Shown here: positions 1 through 5,663 of the stretch, in pieces | Layout of the letters: each line of letters begins with the position of its first letter | Position numbering within the stretch: the first letter of the stretch is position 1 | Assembly: GCA_002434335.1 (NCBI GenBank) | Contig: DJJW01000070.1 | Coordinates: 36,496 to 48,569 of the forward strand | From: Lachnoclostridium sp. UBA6558 | GTDB taxonomy: Bacteria; Bacillota; Clostridia; Lachnospirales; Lachnospiraceae | Length of the DNA stretch: 12,074 nucleotides | Reading direction: 5' to 3' | Program-made: the position numbers and the translations under genes | Notes under the pieces: generated by a model | What the model was told of the DNA's origin: nothing | Database searches by the model: none | The model's input: only the letters and a program-made list of their open reading frames with translations

Positions 1-6
1 GAACGG

Positions 7-53
7 CTTTCAACCTCCTGATTGAAAGGTGTGCTAAAGCACACAGACGGGAG
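7..53 (+). promoter_or_regulatory. structured leader element, copy 1 (hairpins plus ribosome site)
   Basis: Two adjacent perfect hairpins precede the response regulator. The first pairs CTTTCAA (7-13) with TTGAAAG (22-28) around a loop holding CCTCCT. The second is GTGTGCTAAAGCACAC (29-44). The ribosome site GGGAG (49-53) follows. Loop bases CTCCT (15-19) can pair with GGGAG (one G-U), which would make a pseudoknot that hides the ribosome site. Positions 14-59 align without gaps to 5618-5663 in front of the laminarinase gene (37 of 46 identical), with one compensatory pair change in the second hairpin (30/43 T-A versus 5634/5647 C-G). I do not recognise it as a named RNA family. The window begins at base 1, so more leader may lie upstream. 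Confidence 0.6.
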
Positions 54-58
54 TTATG

Positions 59-763
59 ATGAAAACCATATTAGCAGTAGATGATGAAGAACACATTCTG
101 GAATTGCTGGCCTATAACCTGGAGCGAGACGGTTACAAGGTATTAAAGTCAGAATCCGGAGAGCATGCCCTGGAAATTCTGGCAGCAGAAAAGGTTGACA
201 TAGTGCTCTTAGACTGGATGCTGCCGGGAATGGATGGTATAGAAGTACTTAGAAGAATACGTGCTGACAAATCAAATCACAGAATACCTGTTATATTTCT
301 TACAGCGAAAAGCGACGAAATCAGTAAGGTGGTAGGACTTGAAGTAGGCTCAGATGACTATCTTGTGAAACCTTTTGGTATCCACGAGCTCCTTGCCAGA
401 ATTAAGGCAGTGCTGCGCAGAACAGAAGGGATAGCAAAGGTAACAGAGACCGAGGATGAGAGAGAAGAGAAGCTGATTATAGACAGCATGGAAATCAACC
501 GTTCCAGAAGGACTGTAACTTTTGAAGGCAGACCGATTGAGCTTTCCTTTAAAGAATTCGAATTATTGTATCTCTTAGCTAAAAACAGAGGTATTGTATT
601 TACAAGAGACAATCTTTTAGAAAAAGTATGGGGGTATGATTACATCGGAGAGACCAGAACGGTGGATGTTCATGTAAGTAACCTGCGTAAAAAAATAGAG
701 AAGGATGAAAGCCATCCTGTTTATATCAAAACAGTAAGAGGTATGGGATATAAATTTGCGTAA
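59..763 (+). CDS. OmpR/PhoB-family response regulator (PhoP/PhoB-like)
   Basis: This is a cytoplasmic transcription factor that is phosphorylated by its partner sensor kinase. The N-terminal receiver domain (about residues 3-120) has the acidic pair DD near residue 8, the phospho-acceptor Asp near 52 in LLDWMLPGMDG, the switch Thr near 82 in FLTAK, and the conserved Lys near 104 in VKPFG. The C-terminal winged-helix DNA-binding domain (about 135-234) has the family signature around WGYDYIGETRTVDVHVSNLR. The length of 234 aa is usual. Tandem ATGs occur at 56 and 59. The second is preferred because GGGAG at 49-53 then has 5-nt spacing rather than 2. The kinase gene starts 9 nt after the stop, so the two form one operon. 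The kinase partner and sequence style suggest the phosphate-responsive PhoP/PhoB group, but no pst or pho target gene is visible to prove the signal. Confidence 0.95.
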   Translation: MKTILAVDDEEHILELLAYNLERDGYKVLKSESGEHALEILAAEKVDIVLLDWMLPGMDGIEVLRRIRADKSNHRIPVIFLTAKSDEISKVVGLEVGSDDYLVKPFGIHELLARIKAVLRRTEGIAKVTETEDEREEKLIIDSMEINRSRRTVTFEGRPIELSFKEFELLYLLAKNRGIVFTRDNLLEKVWGYDYIGETRTVDVHVSNLRKKIEKDESHPVYIKTVRGMGYKFA

Positions 764-772
764 TGGAGGGTG

Positions 773-2542
773 ATGTTTAGAATGCAGAAGAAACTTTATA
801 TAAGCTATCTGATTACCATTGTACTAGCCCTTGGAATAACAGGTATTTTATTCTGGTTTGAGACCTCTGACTATCTTTATGGCCTGAGTAAGGAACGCTA
901 TCTTACTCAGGCTGAAATGGTTGGAGATATGTTTATGTTAAGCACCTTTAACACCGCCCAGGATTATGAAGACTTTGTAGATAAATATGAGGATAAATAC
1001 AACTGCAGAATCACCATTATCGATCAGGACGGCAATGTAGTAGCAGATTCTGAAACTGACGGTAAGCAGGAAAACCATAAATCCAGGGAAGAGGTTATCA
1101 GTGCATTAAAGGGTGAGAGTATTTCTGTAACCAGATATTCACAGACAATGAAGAGAGAATATTCTTATAGTGCTGTACCTATTCATACTGACAATTTTGA
1201 CGGTGTAATCCGTATCTCTCTGCCCTTTTCTACTTTACAGGGGCTTTATGACAAACTGGCAGATTCGCTGCTTATAACAGTTATTCTCTGTATTGGTCTG
1301 GCTATGGCAGCAGCCGTAATTTTTACAAAATTACTGACGAAACCTATTAATGAGGTTGCCAAAGCAGCAGAGCGAATATCCGACGGAGATTATAATATAA
1401 AGATTTATACCAGAGATAAATCGGTAGTCGGGAAATTGGCCCGTGCCTTTAATATTATGGCGGTGAATCTGAAAACCAATATTTCAAGCCTTACCCAGAG
1501 GAATGCTGAATTGGAAGCAATGCTCAGCAGTATGGAAGCAGGTGTTGTAGCTATTGATGACAGCAGTGACATCCTTTTTTATAACAGGTCTTTTGAAAAG
1601 ATTTGCAACAACAGCAAATCCATAACCTCAGGGCAGTCCCTTTTTGCCTTATTCAGAAATGCTGCAGTTTTTGATGCTATAGATGAAGTAAAGGAAATGA
1701 AAAGCAGCGTTATGAAAGAAGGTTCCATTTCAGGTCAGGGACTGCGTTATATCAGAGTAACAGGAACACCCCTTGGGCTGGATGGTGAAAAATCTTTTGG
1801 AATTCTTCTGATTATTGAAGATATCACCCAGTTAAAGAAGCTTGAAAATATGCGGCGAGATTTCGTATCCAATGTAACACATGAATTAAAGACTCCACTG
1901 ACCTCTATCAGAGGTTTTATAGATACACTGAAAAGCGGTGCAATGAAAGAAGAAGCAGTAGCAAACCGTTTTCTTGATATTATTGATATTGAAGCAGAGC
2001 GCCTGTTCTCTCTGATACAGGATATCCTTATACTGCAGGAAATCGAATCCAAAAGAGAATTTGAAAGAGTTCCCAGTGACTTGAACGAATGCGTCAATGC
2101 AGTGATAGAACTGCTTCATCCGGAGATACAGGACTCTCCTATTCAAATTATATTTGAGCCTCAGCCGTATCTGAAGCCTTTTTACTGTAACCCTGACAGA
2201 ATGAAACAGCTCCTTATTAACCTTCTTGACAATGCCATAAAATACACGGAGGAAGGGACTATAACTGTTAGTCTGAAGGAAGAGGAAAATGATCTGATTC
2301 TTTCTGTAAAAGATACCGGTATCGGTATTGAAAAGGAGTATCTGGCACGTATATTTGAACGTTTTTACAGGGTCGACAAAGGCCGATCCCGTAAACAGGG
2401 CGGAACCGGCCTTGGACTTTCCATTGTAAAGCATATTGTCGAACTTTATAACGGTAATATTCAGTTAAACAGTACTTTAGGTGTTGGAACGGAATTTATT
2501 ATCACGCTTCCTTATAATACGGGAAATCAGAAACAGAAGTAG
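773..2542 (+). CDS. PhoR-like sensor histidine kinase with HAMP and PAS domains
   Basis: This is a membrane sensor kinase that should autophosphorylate on His and pass phosphate to the response regulator encoded just upstream. Domains in order: TM1 (about 9-30); an extracytoplasmic sensor region (about 31-163); TM2 (about 165-189); HAMP (about 190-240); a PAS domain (about 248-355); the HisKA dimerisation helix with the H-box VTHELKTPLTSIRGF (His near 370); and HATPase_c with the N-box LLINLLDNAIKYT, G1 DTGIGI, F-box FERFYRVD and G2 GTGLGL. All catalytic boxes are intact. TM-HAMP-PAS-HisKA is the PhoR/WalK layout. The start is uncertain: GGAGGG (765-770) lies very close to ATG 773 and far from ATG 782, and a GTG at 770 overlaps the ribosome site. 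The last 66 nt overlap the convergent membrane-protein gene, and no terminator separates them. Confidence 0.95.
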   Translation: MFRMQKKLYISYLITIVLALGITGILFWFETSDYLYGLSKERYLTQAEMVGDMFMLSTFNTAQDYEDFVDKYEDKYNCRITIIDQDGNVVADSETDGKQENHKSREEVISALKGESISVTRYSQTMKREYSYSAVPIHTDNFDGVIRISLPFSTLQGLYDKLADSLLITVILCIGLAMAAAVIFTKLLTKPINEVAKAAERISDGDYNIKIYTRDKSVVGKLARAFNIMAVNLKTNISSLTQRNAELEAMLSSMEAGVVAIDDSSDILFYNRSFEKICNNSKSITSGQSLFALFRNAAVFDAIDEVKEMKSSVMKEGSISGQGLRYIRVTGTPLGLDGEKSFGILLIIEDITQLKKLENMRRDFVSNVTHELKTPLTSIRGFIDTLKSGAMKEEAVANRFLDIIDIEAERLFSLIQDILILQEIESKREFERVPSDLNECVNAVIELLHPEIQDSPIQIIFEPQPYLKPFYCNPDRMKQLLINLLDNAIKYTEEGTITVSLKEEENDLILSVKDTGIGIEKEYLARIFERFYRVDKGRSRKQGGTGLGLSIVKHIVELYNGNIQLNSTLGVGTEFIITLPYNTGNQKQK

Positions 2543-3133
2543 ACTTCCAAACAGCAGGATACCCAGTATGATAAACAGGCAGTGCATAAAGAAAGTATCC
2601 GGCAGCAGGTTGATAATTGGATCTGTAGCCGGATCGAACAGCCAGTAATCATTACGGAAAAATATCTTATGAAAGATAATAAAGAGCTTGTCAAAATTTA
2701 TGGCACAGGCGAGTCCCACAATAACCGGCAAGGCCAGTATGGTTATGCTTGATACAGGCAGGTAAGTGTAATCTCTCTTTTTCTTCTTGTATATTAGTAT
2801 AAGCAGCAGTGCTATTGCGGTAACTGCAAATATTGCATAGAAACTGACAAAGATATTTTTAACTTCTACGAAATGCTCCAATCCGGAAGCCGATGAAGGC
2901 AGGGTTGGAAATTTTAGCTCTCCCTGAAAGAAAGGAGAGTTATAATCAATCAGCGCATCATAATTTTCCTTTATAACTGAGGCCTCCAATCCGGAGGTCT
3001 TTTCTATTTCTAATAATTTTATATCAAGGTAATAAAGAGGGCGGAAATTTACCGCCAGAATAACACCGGCAGAGATAAAGAACAGTGTAAACAATATCCC
3101 GATCCCGATATCGGAAAATTTGAACTTTTTCAT
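2477..3133 (-). CDS. TIGR01906/DUF1461 family integral membrane protein
   Basis: This is a 218-aa membrane protein of unknown biochemical role. Hydrophobic segments are visible at about residues 10-28, 93-115, 127-146 and 180-205. A soluble loop of roughly 60 residues lies between the first two and is probably extracytoplasmic. The stretch FRNDYWLFDPATDPIINLLP (about 159-178), followed by a Phe- and His-containing membrane helix, matches what I know of the TIGR01906 (DUF1461) family of Firmicutes; the family assignment comes from memory of that motif. The C-terminus is Arg/Lys-rich, consistent with a cytoplasmic end. The ribosome site on the minus strand is AAAGGAAG, about 6 nt before ATG. 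The gene is convergent with the sensor kinase and overlaps its 3' end by 66 bp. Confidence 0.8.
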   Translation of the reverse strand: MKKFKFSDIGIGILFTLFFISAGVILAVNFRPLYYLDIKLLEIEKTSGLEASVIKENYDALIDYNSPFFQGELKFPTLPSSASGLEHFVEVKNIFVSFYAIFAVTAIALLLILIYKKKKRDYTYLPVSSITILALPVIVGLACAINFDKLFIIFHKIFFRNDYWLFDPATDPIINLLPDTFFMHCLFIILGILLFGSLLLFLISRIIRKRDNKFRSNT

Positions 3134-3192
3134 AAATTCTTCCTTTCAGTTTGTTTATATGTCAGGTTTTATATGGTACACTACTTATAAAT

Positions 3193-3221
3193 ATTATATC
3201 CTCTGTGGATAATTTAAGCAA
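3193..3221 (-). promoter_or_regulatory. probable sigma-A promoter for the DUF1461 gene
   Basis: Read on the minus strand there is TTGCTT (plus-strand 3216-3221), a 17-nt spacer, then a perfect TATAAT (3193-3198). This lies about 60 nt upstream of the gene's ATG. The -10 box is exact and the spacing ideal; the -35 box matches the consensus only in TTG plus weak positions. Confidence 0.55.
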
Positions 3222-3250
3222 ATCCTATATAAAAAATATAAAAATATGTT

Positions 3251-3272
3251 GGTATGGAAGTGGTATGGAAGT
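3251..3272. repeat. perfect 11-bp tandem duplication
   Basis: GGTATGGAAGT occurs twice back to back (3251-3261 and 3262-3272) in the divergent spacer between the DUF1461 gene and the CoiA-like gene. It is probably a simple slippage duplication. It lies just upstream of any promoter for the plus-strand gene, so an operator role is possible but unsupported. Confidence 0.6.
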
Positions 3273-3306
3273 TGCTTATTGAATGGAATGGATTGAATAC
3301 TGTAAT

Positions 3307-3335
3307 TTGTTAAAAACAAGCTGTAAAATTACGAT
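3307..3335 (+). promoter_or_regulatory. possible promoter for the CoiA-like/DinB operon
   Basis: TTGTTA (3307-3312), a 17-nt spacer and TACGAT (3330-3335) are a moderate sigma-A match, 80 nt upstream of the ATG. The region is AT-rich, so chance matches are common. It is the best candidate I see in this spacer. Confidence 0.3.
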
Positions 3336-3414
3336 TGATTAATTCATGGTTTTAATCTGGCAGAAATCTGGTCTGTACAGAATTATCCGGTAAGGGATTC
3401 GGAGGAACAAAAGT

Positions 3415-4263
3415 ATGGAAAACTGTTTCTATAAAGGCGAAGAGATCTGTGCATACGAGTTAAAGGATGCTGCCGGCTTTTACAGGGTGGATTTGGTGGA
3501 AAAGTGGAAAATGGCTGCTTCGAGAGGAGAGCTGGTTTGTGGTGAATGCGGAGCGCGGGTATACCTGGCAGCAGGTCTGATCAAGGAACCTTACTTTGCT
3601 CATTATGATACGACTGCCTGCGAATATTCCGGGAACAGGGAATCGGAAGAAGCTCTTAAAGGGAAACGCTTATTGTATAACCTTCTTAAAAGGAGCTTTC
3701 CTCAGGCGGAGATACATACCAGATACAAGCTAAAAAACGGTTTGTACACCAGTTTTTATATAATCTTTACAGATGGATGTTCTATTGCAGTAGAATACAG
3801 GCTTTACAGCACCGGTATTGAGGAATTTTATCTAAGAGATGATTATTACCGGGAAGAGGGAATACTTCCTGTATATATCTTAAATCCCAGAGTGAACAAG
3901 AACGACCAGCAGCTATCCTGGTATCAGAGTCTTATTCAGAAATCCATGGGTTATTGTGCTTTTCTGGAATCCTCCTCTGAAAGGATATACCTTAAGAAGA
4001 ATTTTGATAATCATTTCGGTAAGGTAAGAAAAGTGGTTACCATACGAAAAGAAGTATCTGTATCAGAACTGGTGTTAAGTAGACAGGGGAATCTTTCGGA
4101 AGAGTTCTTTCAGGAATGCCAGGAGATGGAGGAGTACCTTTGCCTGCCCGAAGGTATCAGAGGAGATGTGCTGGAAAATGCCATACGGCTGATGCTTAAG
4201 GGACAGGAACAGTTGGTATCCGAAAAATACAGAGCTTTTATCAGGGATAGAAAAATAATCTAA
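3415..4263 (+). CDS. CoiA-like protein with degenerate nuclease core
   Basis: This 282-aa cytoplasmic protein resembles the competence protein CoiA and related nuclease-like proteins. The N-terminus has the CoiA-type zinc-finger-like region: CGEC at 42-45, then EPYFAHYDTTAC with His63 and Cys69, followed by a RESEEALKGK segment (about 76-85) like the family's E-S-...-H-x-x-x-K helix. The region after it should hold the PD-(D/E)XK-type nuclease strands of CoiA (R-x-D-V, then I-E-F-Q). Here it reads SFYIIF and VEYRLYS, so the expected catalytic Asp is absent and the second motif is altered. The enzyme may be inactive or repurposed. The C-terminal 100 residues are not recognised. The ribosome site GGAGG (3401-3405) lies 9 nt before ATG. 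The DinB-family gene follows after 11 nt, with its ribosome site overlapping this stop codon, so the two genes are co-transcribed. Confidence 0.65.
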   Translation: MENCFYKGEEICAYELKDAAGFYRVDLVEKWKMAASRGELVCGECGARVYLAAGLIKEPYFAHYDTTACEYSGNRESEEALKGKRLLYNLLKRSFPQAEIHTRYKLKNGLYTSFYIIFTDGCSIAVEYRLYSTGIEEFYLRDDYYREEGILPVYILNPRVNKNDQQLSWYQSLIQKSMGYCAFLESSSERIYLKKNFDNHFGKVRKVVTIRKEVSVSELVLSRQGNLSEEFFQECQEMEEYLCLPEGIRGDVLENAIRLMLKGQEQLVSEKYRAFIRDRKII

Positions 4264-4274
4264 GGAGGAATATT

Positions 4275-4958
4275 ATGTTTCAGGTAGGTATTGACTGGAA
4301 TCCAAAACAGGCAAAGTTAAAAGAATTAACCTTGAACACTGAAAAATTCAAAGAGGCAATGGAACTGTGTCTGTACCTGCATGGGATTGTGCATACATCA
4401 GAGATATCACATAATCCAGAGGCTAGTTATTATGATGAAATTATGAATGGGCTGACCAAAGAAGCCTTTACTATTATGCCTACAATAAAAGACGTAACCA
4501 TAGCCTGGAATATATGGCATATAACAAGAATTGAAGATATAACCTCCAATATCCTGATACAGGAGAAAGAGCAGGTCTTAAATGAAGACTGGCTTAAACG
4601 TCTTGGAGTGACTGCCACGGATACCGGAAACGCTATGACGGATGAAGAGATTCTGGATTTAAGCAAGTCCATAGACATGGAAGAATTGAAAAATTACCGC
4701 AAGGCAGTTGGAGTCAGAACGAGAGGTATTATAGAGAGTTTGACACCGGATGATTTAAAGCGAAAGGTTAAGCCTGAAGGTATTGCCAGAATCCTTAAAG
4801 AAGGTGGTGTAACCGAACATCCCGATTCACTGTGGCTGCTTGATTTTTGGGGCAGGAAGAATGTTGCGGGGATCTTGCTTATGCCTATAACCAGACATCA
4901 AATAGGGCATTTGAATGACAGCATGAAATTAAAAAAGAAGCTGATGAAAAAAATCTGA
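4275..4958 (+). CDS. DinB-superfamily four-helix-bundle protein
   Basis: This 227-aa soluble protein is probably a metal-binding DinB-like helical bundle. The evidence is the spacing of putative metal ligands: His82 in WNIWHITRIEDI, and His208 with His212 in ITRHQIGH, the usual one-plus-two His arrangement of the superfamily (helix 2, then H-x3-H in the last helix). Known members include damage-inducible DinB of Bacillus and thiol-dependent transferases; the reaction of this one cannot be read from the sequence. It follows the CoiA-like gene by 11 nt with AAGGAGG (4262-4268) overlapping that gene's stop codon. The Lys-rich C-terminus runs into a short repeat of CTGATGAAAA that crosses the stop codon. 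A strong terminator lies 39 nt downstream. Confidence 0.75.
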   Translation: MFQVGIDWNPKQAKLKELTLNTEKFKEAMELCLYLHGIVHTSEISHNPEASYYDEIMNGLTKEAFTIMPTIKDVTIAWNIWHITRIEDITSNILIQEKEQVLNEDWLKRLGVTATDTGNAMTDEEILDLSKSIDMEELKNYRKAVGVRTRGIIESLTPDDLKRKVKPEGIARILKEGGVTEHPDSLWLLDFWGRKNVAGILLMPITRHQIGHLNDSMKLKKKLMKKI

Positions 4959-4977
4959 TGAAAACATCTGATGAAAA
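4941..4977. repeat. short imperfect tandem repeat of CTGATGAAAA
   Basis: CTGATGAAAA occurs at 4941-4950, 4955-4964 and 4968-4977, spaced by 13-14 nt. The first copy is inside the DinB-family gene, the second contains its stop codon and the third is beyond it. This looks like replication slippage that could change the C-terminus. Confidence 0.6.
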
Positions 4978-4996
4978 ACTTCTGCGGATAAATTAG

Positions 4997-5028
4997 AAAA
5001 GGTCTGTGGAAATAAACAGGCCTTTTTT
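4997..5028 (+). terminator. rho-independent terminator after the DinB-family gene
   Basis: AAAAGGTCTGT (4997-5007) pairs with ACAGGCCTTTT (5016-5026; 11 bp, one G-U) around an 8-nt loop, and the arm runs into six Ts. This is a clear intrinsic terminator closing the CoiA-like/DinB operon. The A-rich 5' arm may let it work weakly on the minus strand too. Confidence 0.9.
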
Positions 5029-5104
5029 ATTAAAAAGATATTTCTGTTGATTCACCTCTGTTTCATATATAAAATCTTATTATTTATTCTTTTATCTCAT
5101 CTTT

Positions 5105-5144
5105 GTGTGCAAATCTGAAAACTCATGACACCAATCTGAACCGT
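5105..5144 (+). repeat. single-arm copy of the 11246-type repeat
   Basis: GTGTG (5105-5109) is followed after 4 nt by TCTGAAAACTCA (5114-5125), then TGACACC and TCTGAA. The same order, with TCTGAAAACTCA identical over 12 bp and CACC-NN-TCTGAA conserved, occurs at 11246-11283. There the arm has a perfect inverted partner; here I find no second arm. It is best read as a decayed or truncated copy of a short dispersed element. Confidence 0.5.
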
Positions 5145-5167
5145 CCTGCTTTGAGGGAGTATACCTT

Positions 5168-5254
5168 ACAATTTAGAAACATAGCATTACTACGTACGGA
5201 ATAGGAGCATGGGAAGTGTATGCACATTGCGACAATTTAGAAACAAAGTATCAC
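5168..5254. repeat. pair of 23-bp direct repeats, 64 bp apart
   Basis: ACAATTTAGAAACA with a similar tail (AGYATYAC) occurs at 5168-5190 and 5232-5254. The copies match at 20 of 23 positions, and the first 14 bp are identical. GTATACC lies just before the first copy and GCATACC just after the second. They could be ends of a decayed element or paired binding sites; nothing in the sequence decides this. Confidence 0.55.
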
Positions 5255-5518
5255 GGCATACCCCTTAGCACATCTTCTGTCCTTCATAAGCTGACTCCGT
5301 AAAAAGTGAAATATTCCGTCTGACATAAATACTTCCAATAGAAGATATCTTAGTTAAATTTATAACATATCTACAATTACGTAATTAAATTTCTTCTTAT
5401 AGCATACAAAATATCTAAAAAATCCCCTTAAAATAAAAAATACACACTAAAATAAAAAAACCCCCCTTTAAATTGCATGAATTTGCCAATTACAATGTAA
5501 GTAACAATATGAGAGGGG

Positions 5519-5556
5519 AAATAAGCCGTATAGAAACAGATATGCTTATTTCTATA
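5519..5556 (+). promoter_or_regulatory. two crossing inverted repeats in the laminarinase leader
   Basis: AAATAAGC (5519-5526) is the exact complement of GCTTATTT (5544-5551). TATAGAAA (5529-5536) is the exact complement of TTTCTATA (5549-5556). The two stems cross and share three bases (5549-5551), so as RNA they are alternatives or a frayed pseudoknot. As DNA they could be overlapping operators. A further small hairpin, GTTAA/TTAAC, follows at 5570-5584. Confidence 0.45.
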
Positions 5557-5584
5557 GACTTAAGGAACTGTTAACCAGATTAAC

Positions 5585-5662
5585 AAGGAGGAAAGAGTGA
5601 GAGAAGAATCTATCACTCCCCCTGATTTACACGCGTGCTATAGCACGCAGATGGGAGCTATG
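5585..5662 (+). promoter_or_regulatory. structured leader element, copy 2, with upstream ribosome site
   Basis: A perfect AAGGAGG (5585-5591) sits 5 nt before a GTG (5597). Next come a GAGTGA/TCACTC stem (5595-5600 with 5613-5618), the box CCCCCTGATT (5618-5627), the perfect 16-nt palindrome GCGTGCTATAGCACGC (5633-5648) and the ribosome site GGGAG (5653-5657) for the laminarinase. CTCCC (5616-5620) can pair with GGGAG at 5653-5657, or its CTCC part with GGAG at 5587-5590, which would be mutually exclusive states. Positions 5618-5663 match the leader of the response regulator (14-59) without gaps. Confidence 0.55.
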
Positions 5663-5663
5663 A

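Larger units (their letters stand above)
5029..5518. other. gene-poor AT-rich spacer with repeat fragments
   Basis: I see no credible gene here in any frame. The spacer holds a copy of the arm found in the 11246-11310 inverted repeat (5105-5144), a pair of 23-bp direct repeats (5168 and 5232), two TAAAATAAAAAA tracts 19 nt apart (5429 and 5448), and an A7C6 run (5454-5466). A weak promoter candidate for the laminarinase is TTGCAT (5474-5479), 17 nt, TGTAAG (5497-5502). The mix suggests remnants of small mobile or repetitive DNA upstream of an accessory gene. Confidence 0.5.

Noticed and set aside
1747..2434. Minus-strand open frames of 116 and 182 codons inside the sensor kinase gene
   Set aside because: The plus strand encodes unmistakable HisKA and HATPase domains. 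The antisense products resemble nothing.
5429..5466. Repeated TAAAATAAAAAA tracts and an A7C6 run as a CRISPR-like or origin repeat
   Set aside because: There are only two A-rich copies 19 nt apart, with no spacers and no DnaA-box cluster. They are most simply bent or low-complexity promoter-upstream DNA.
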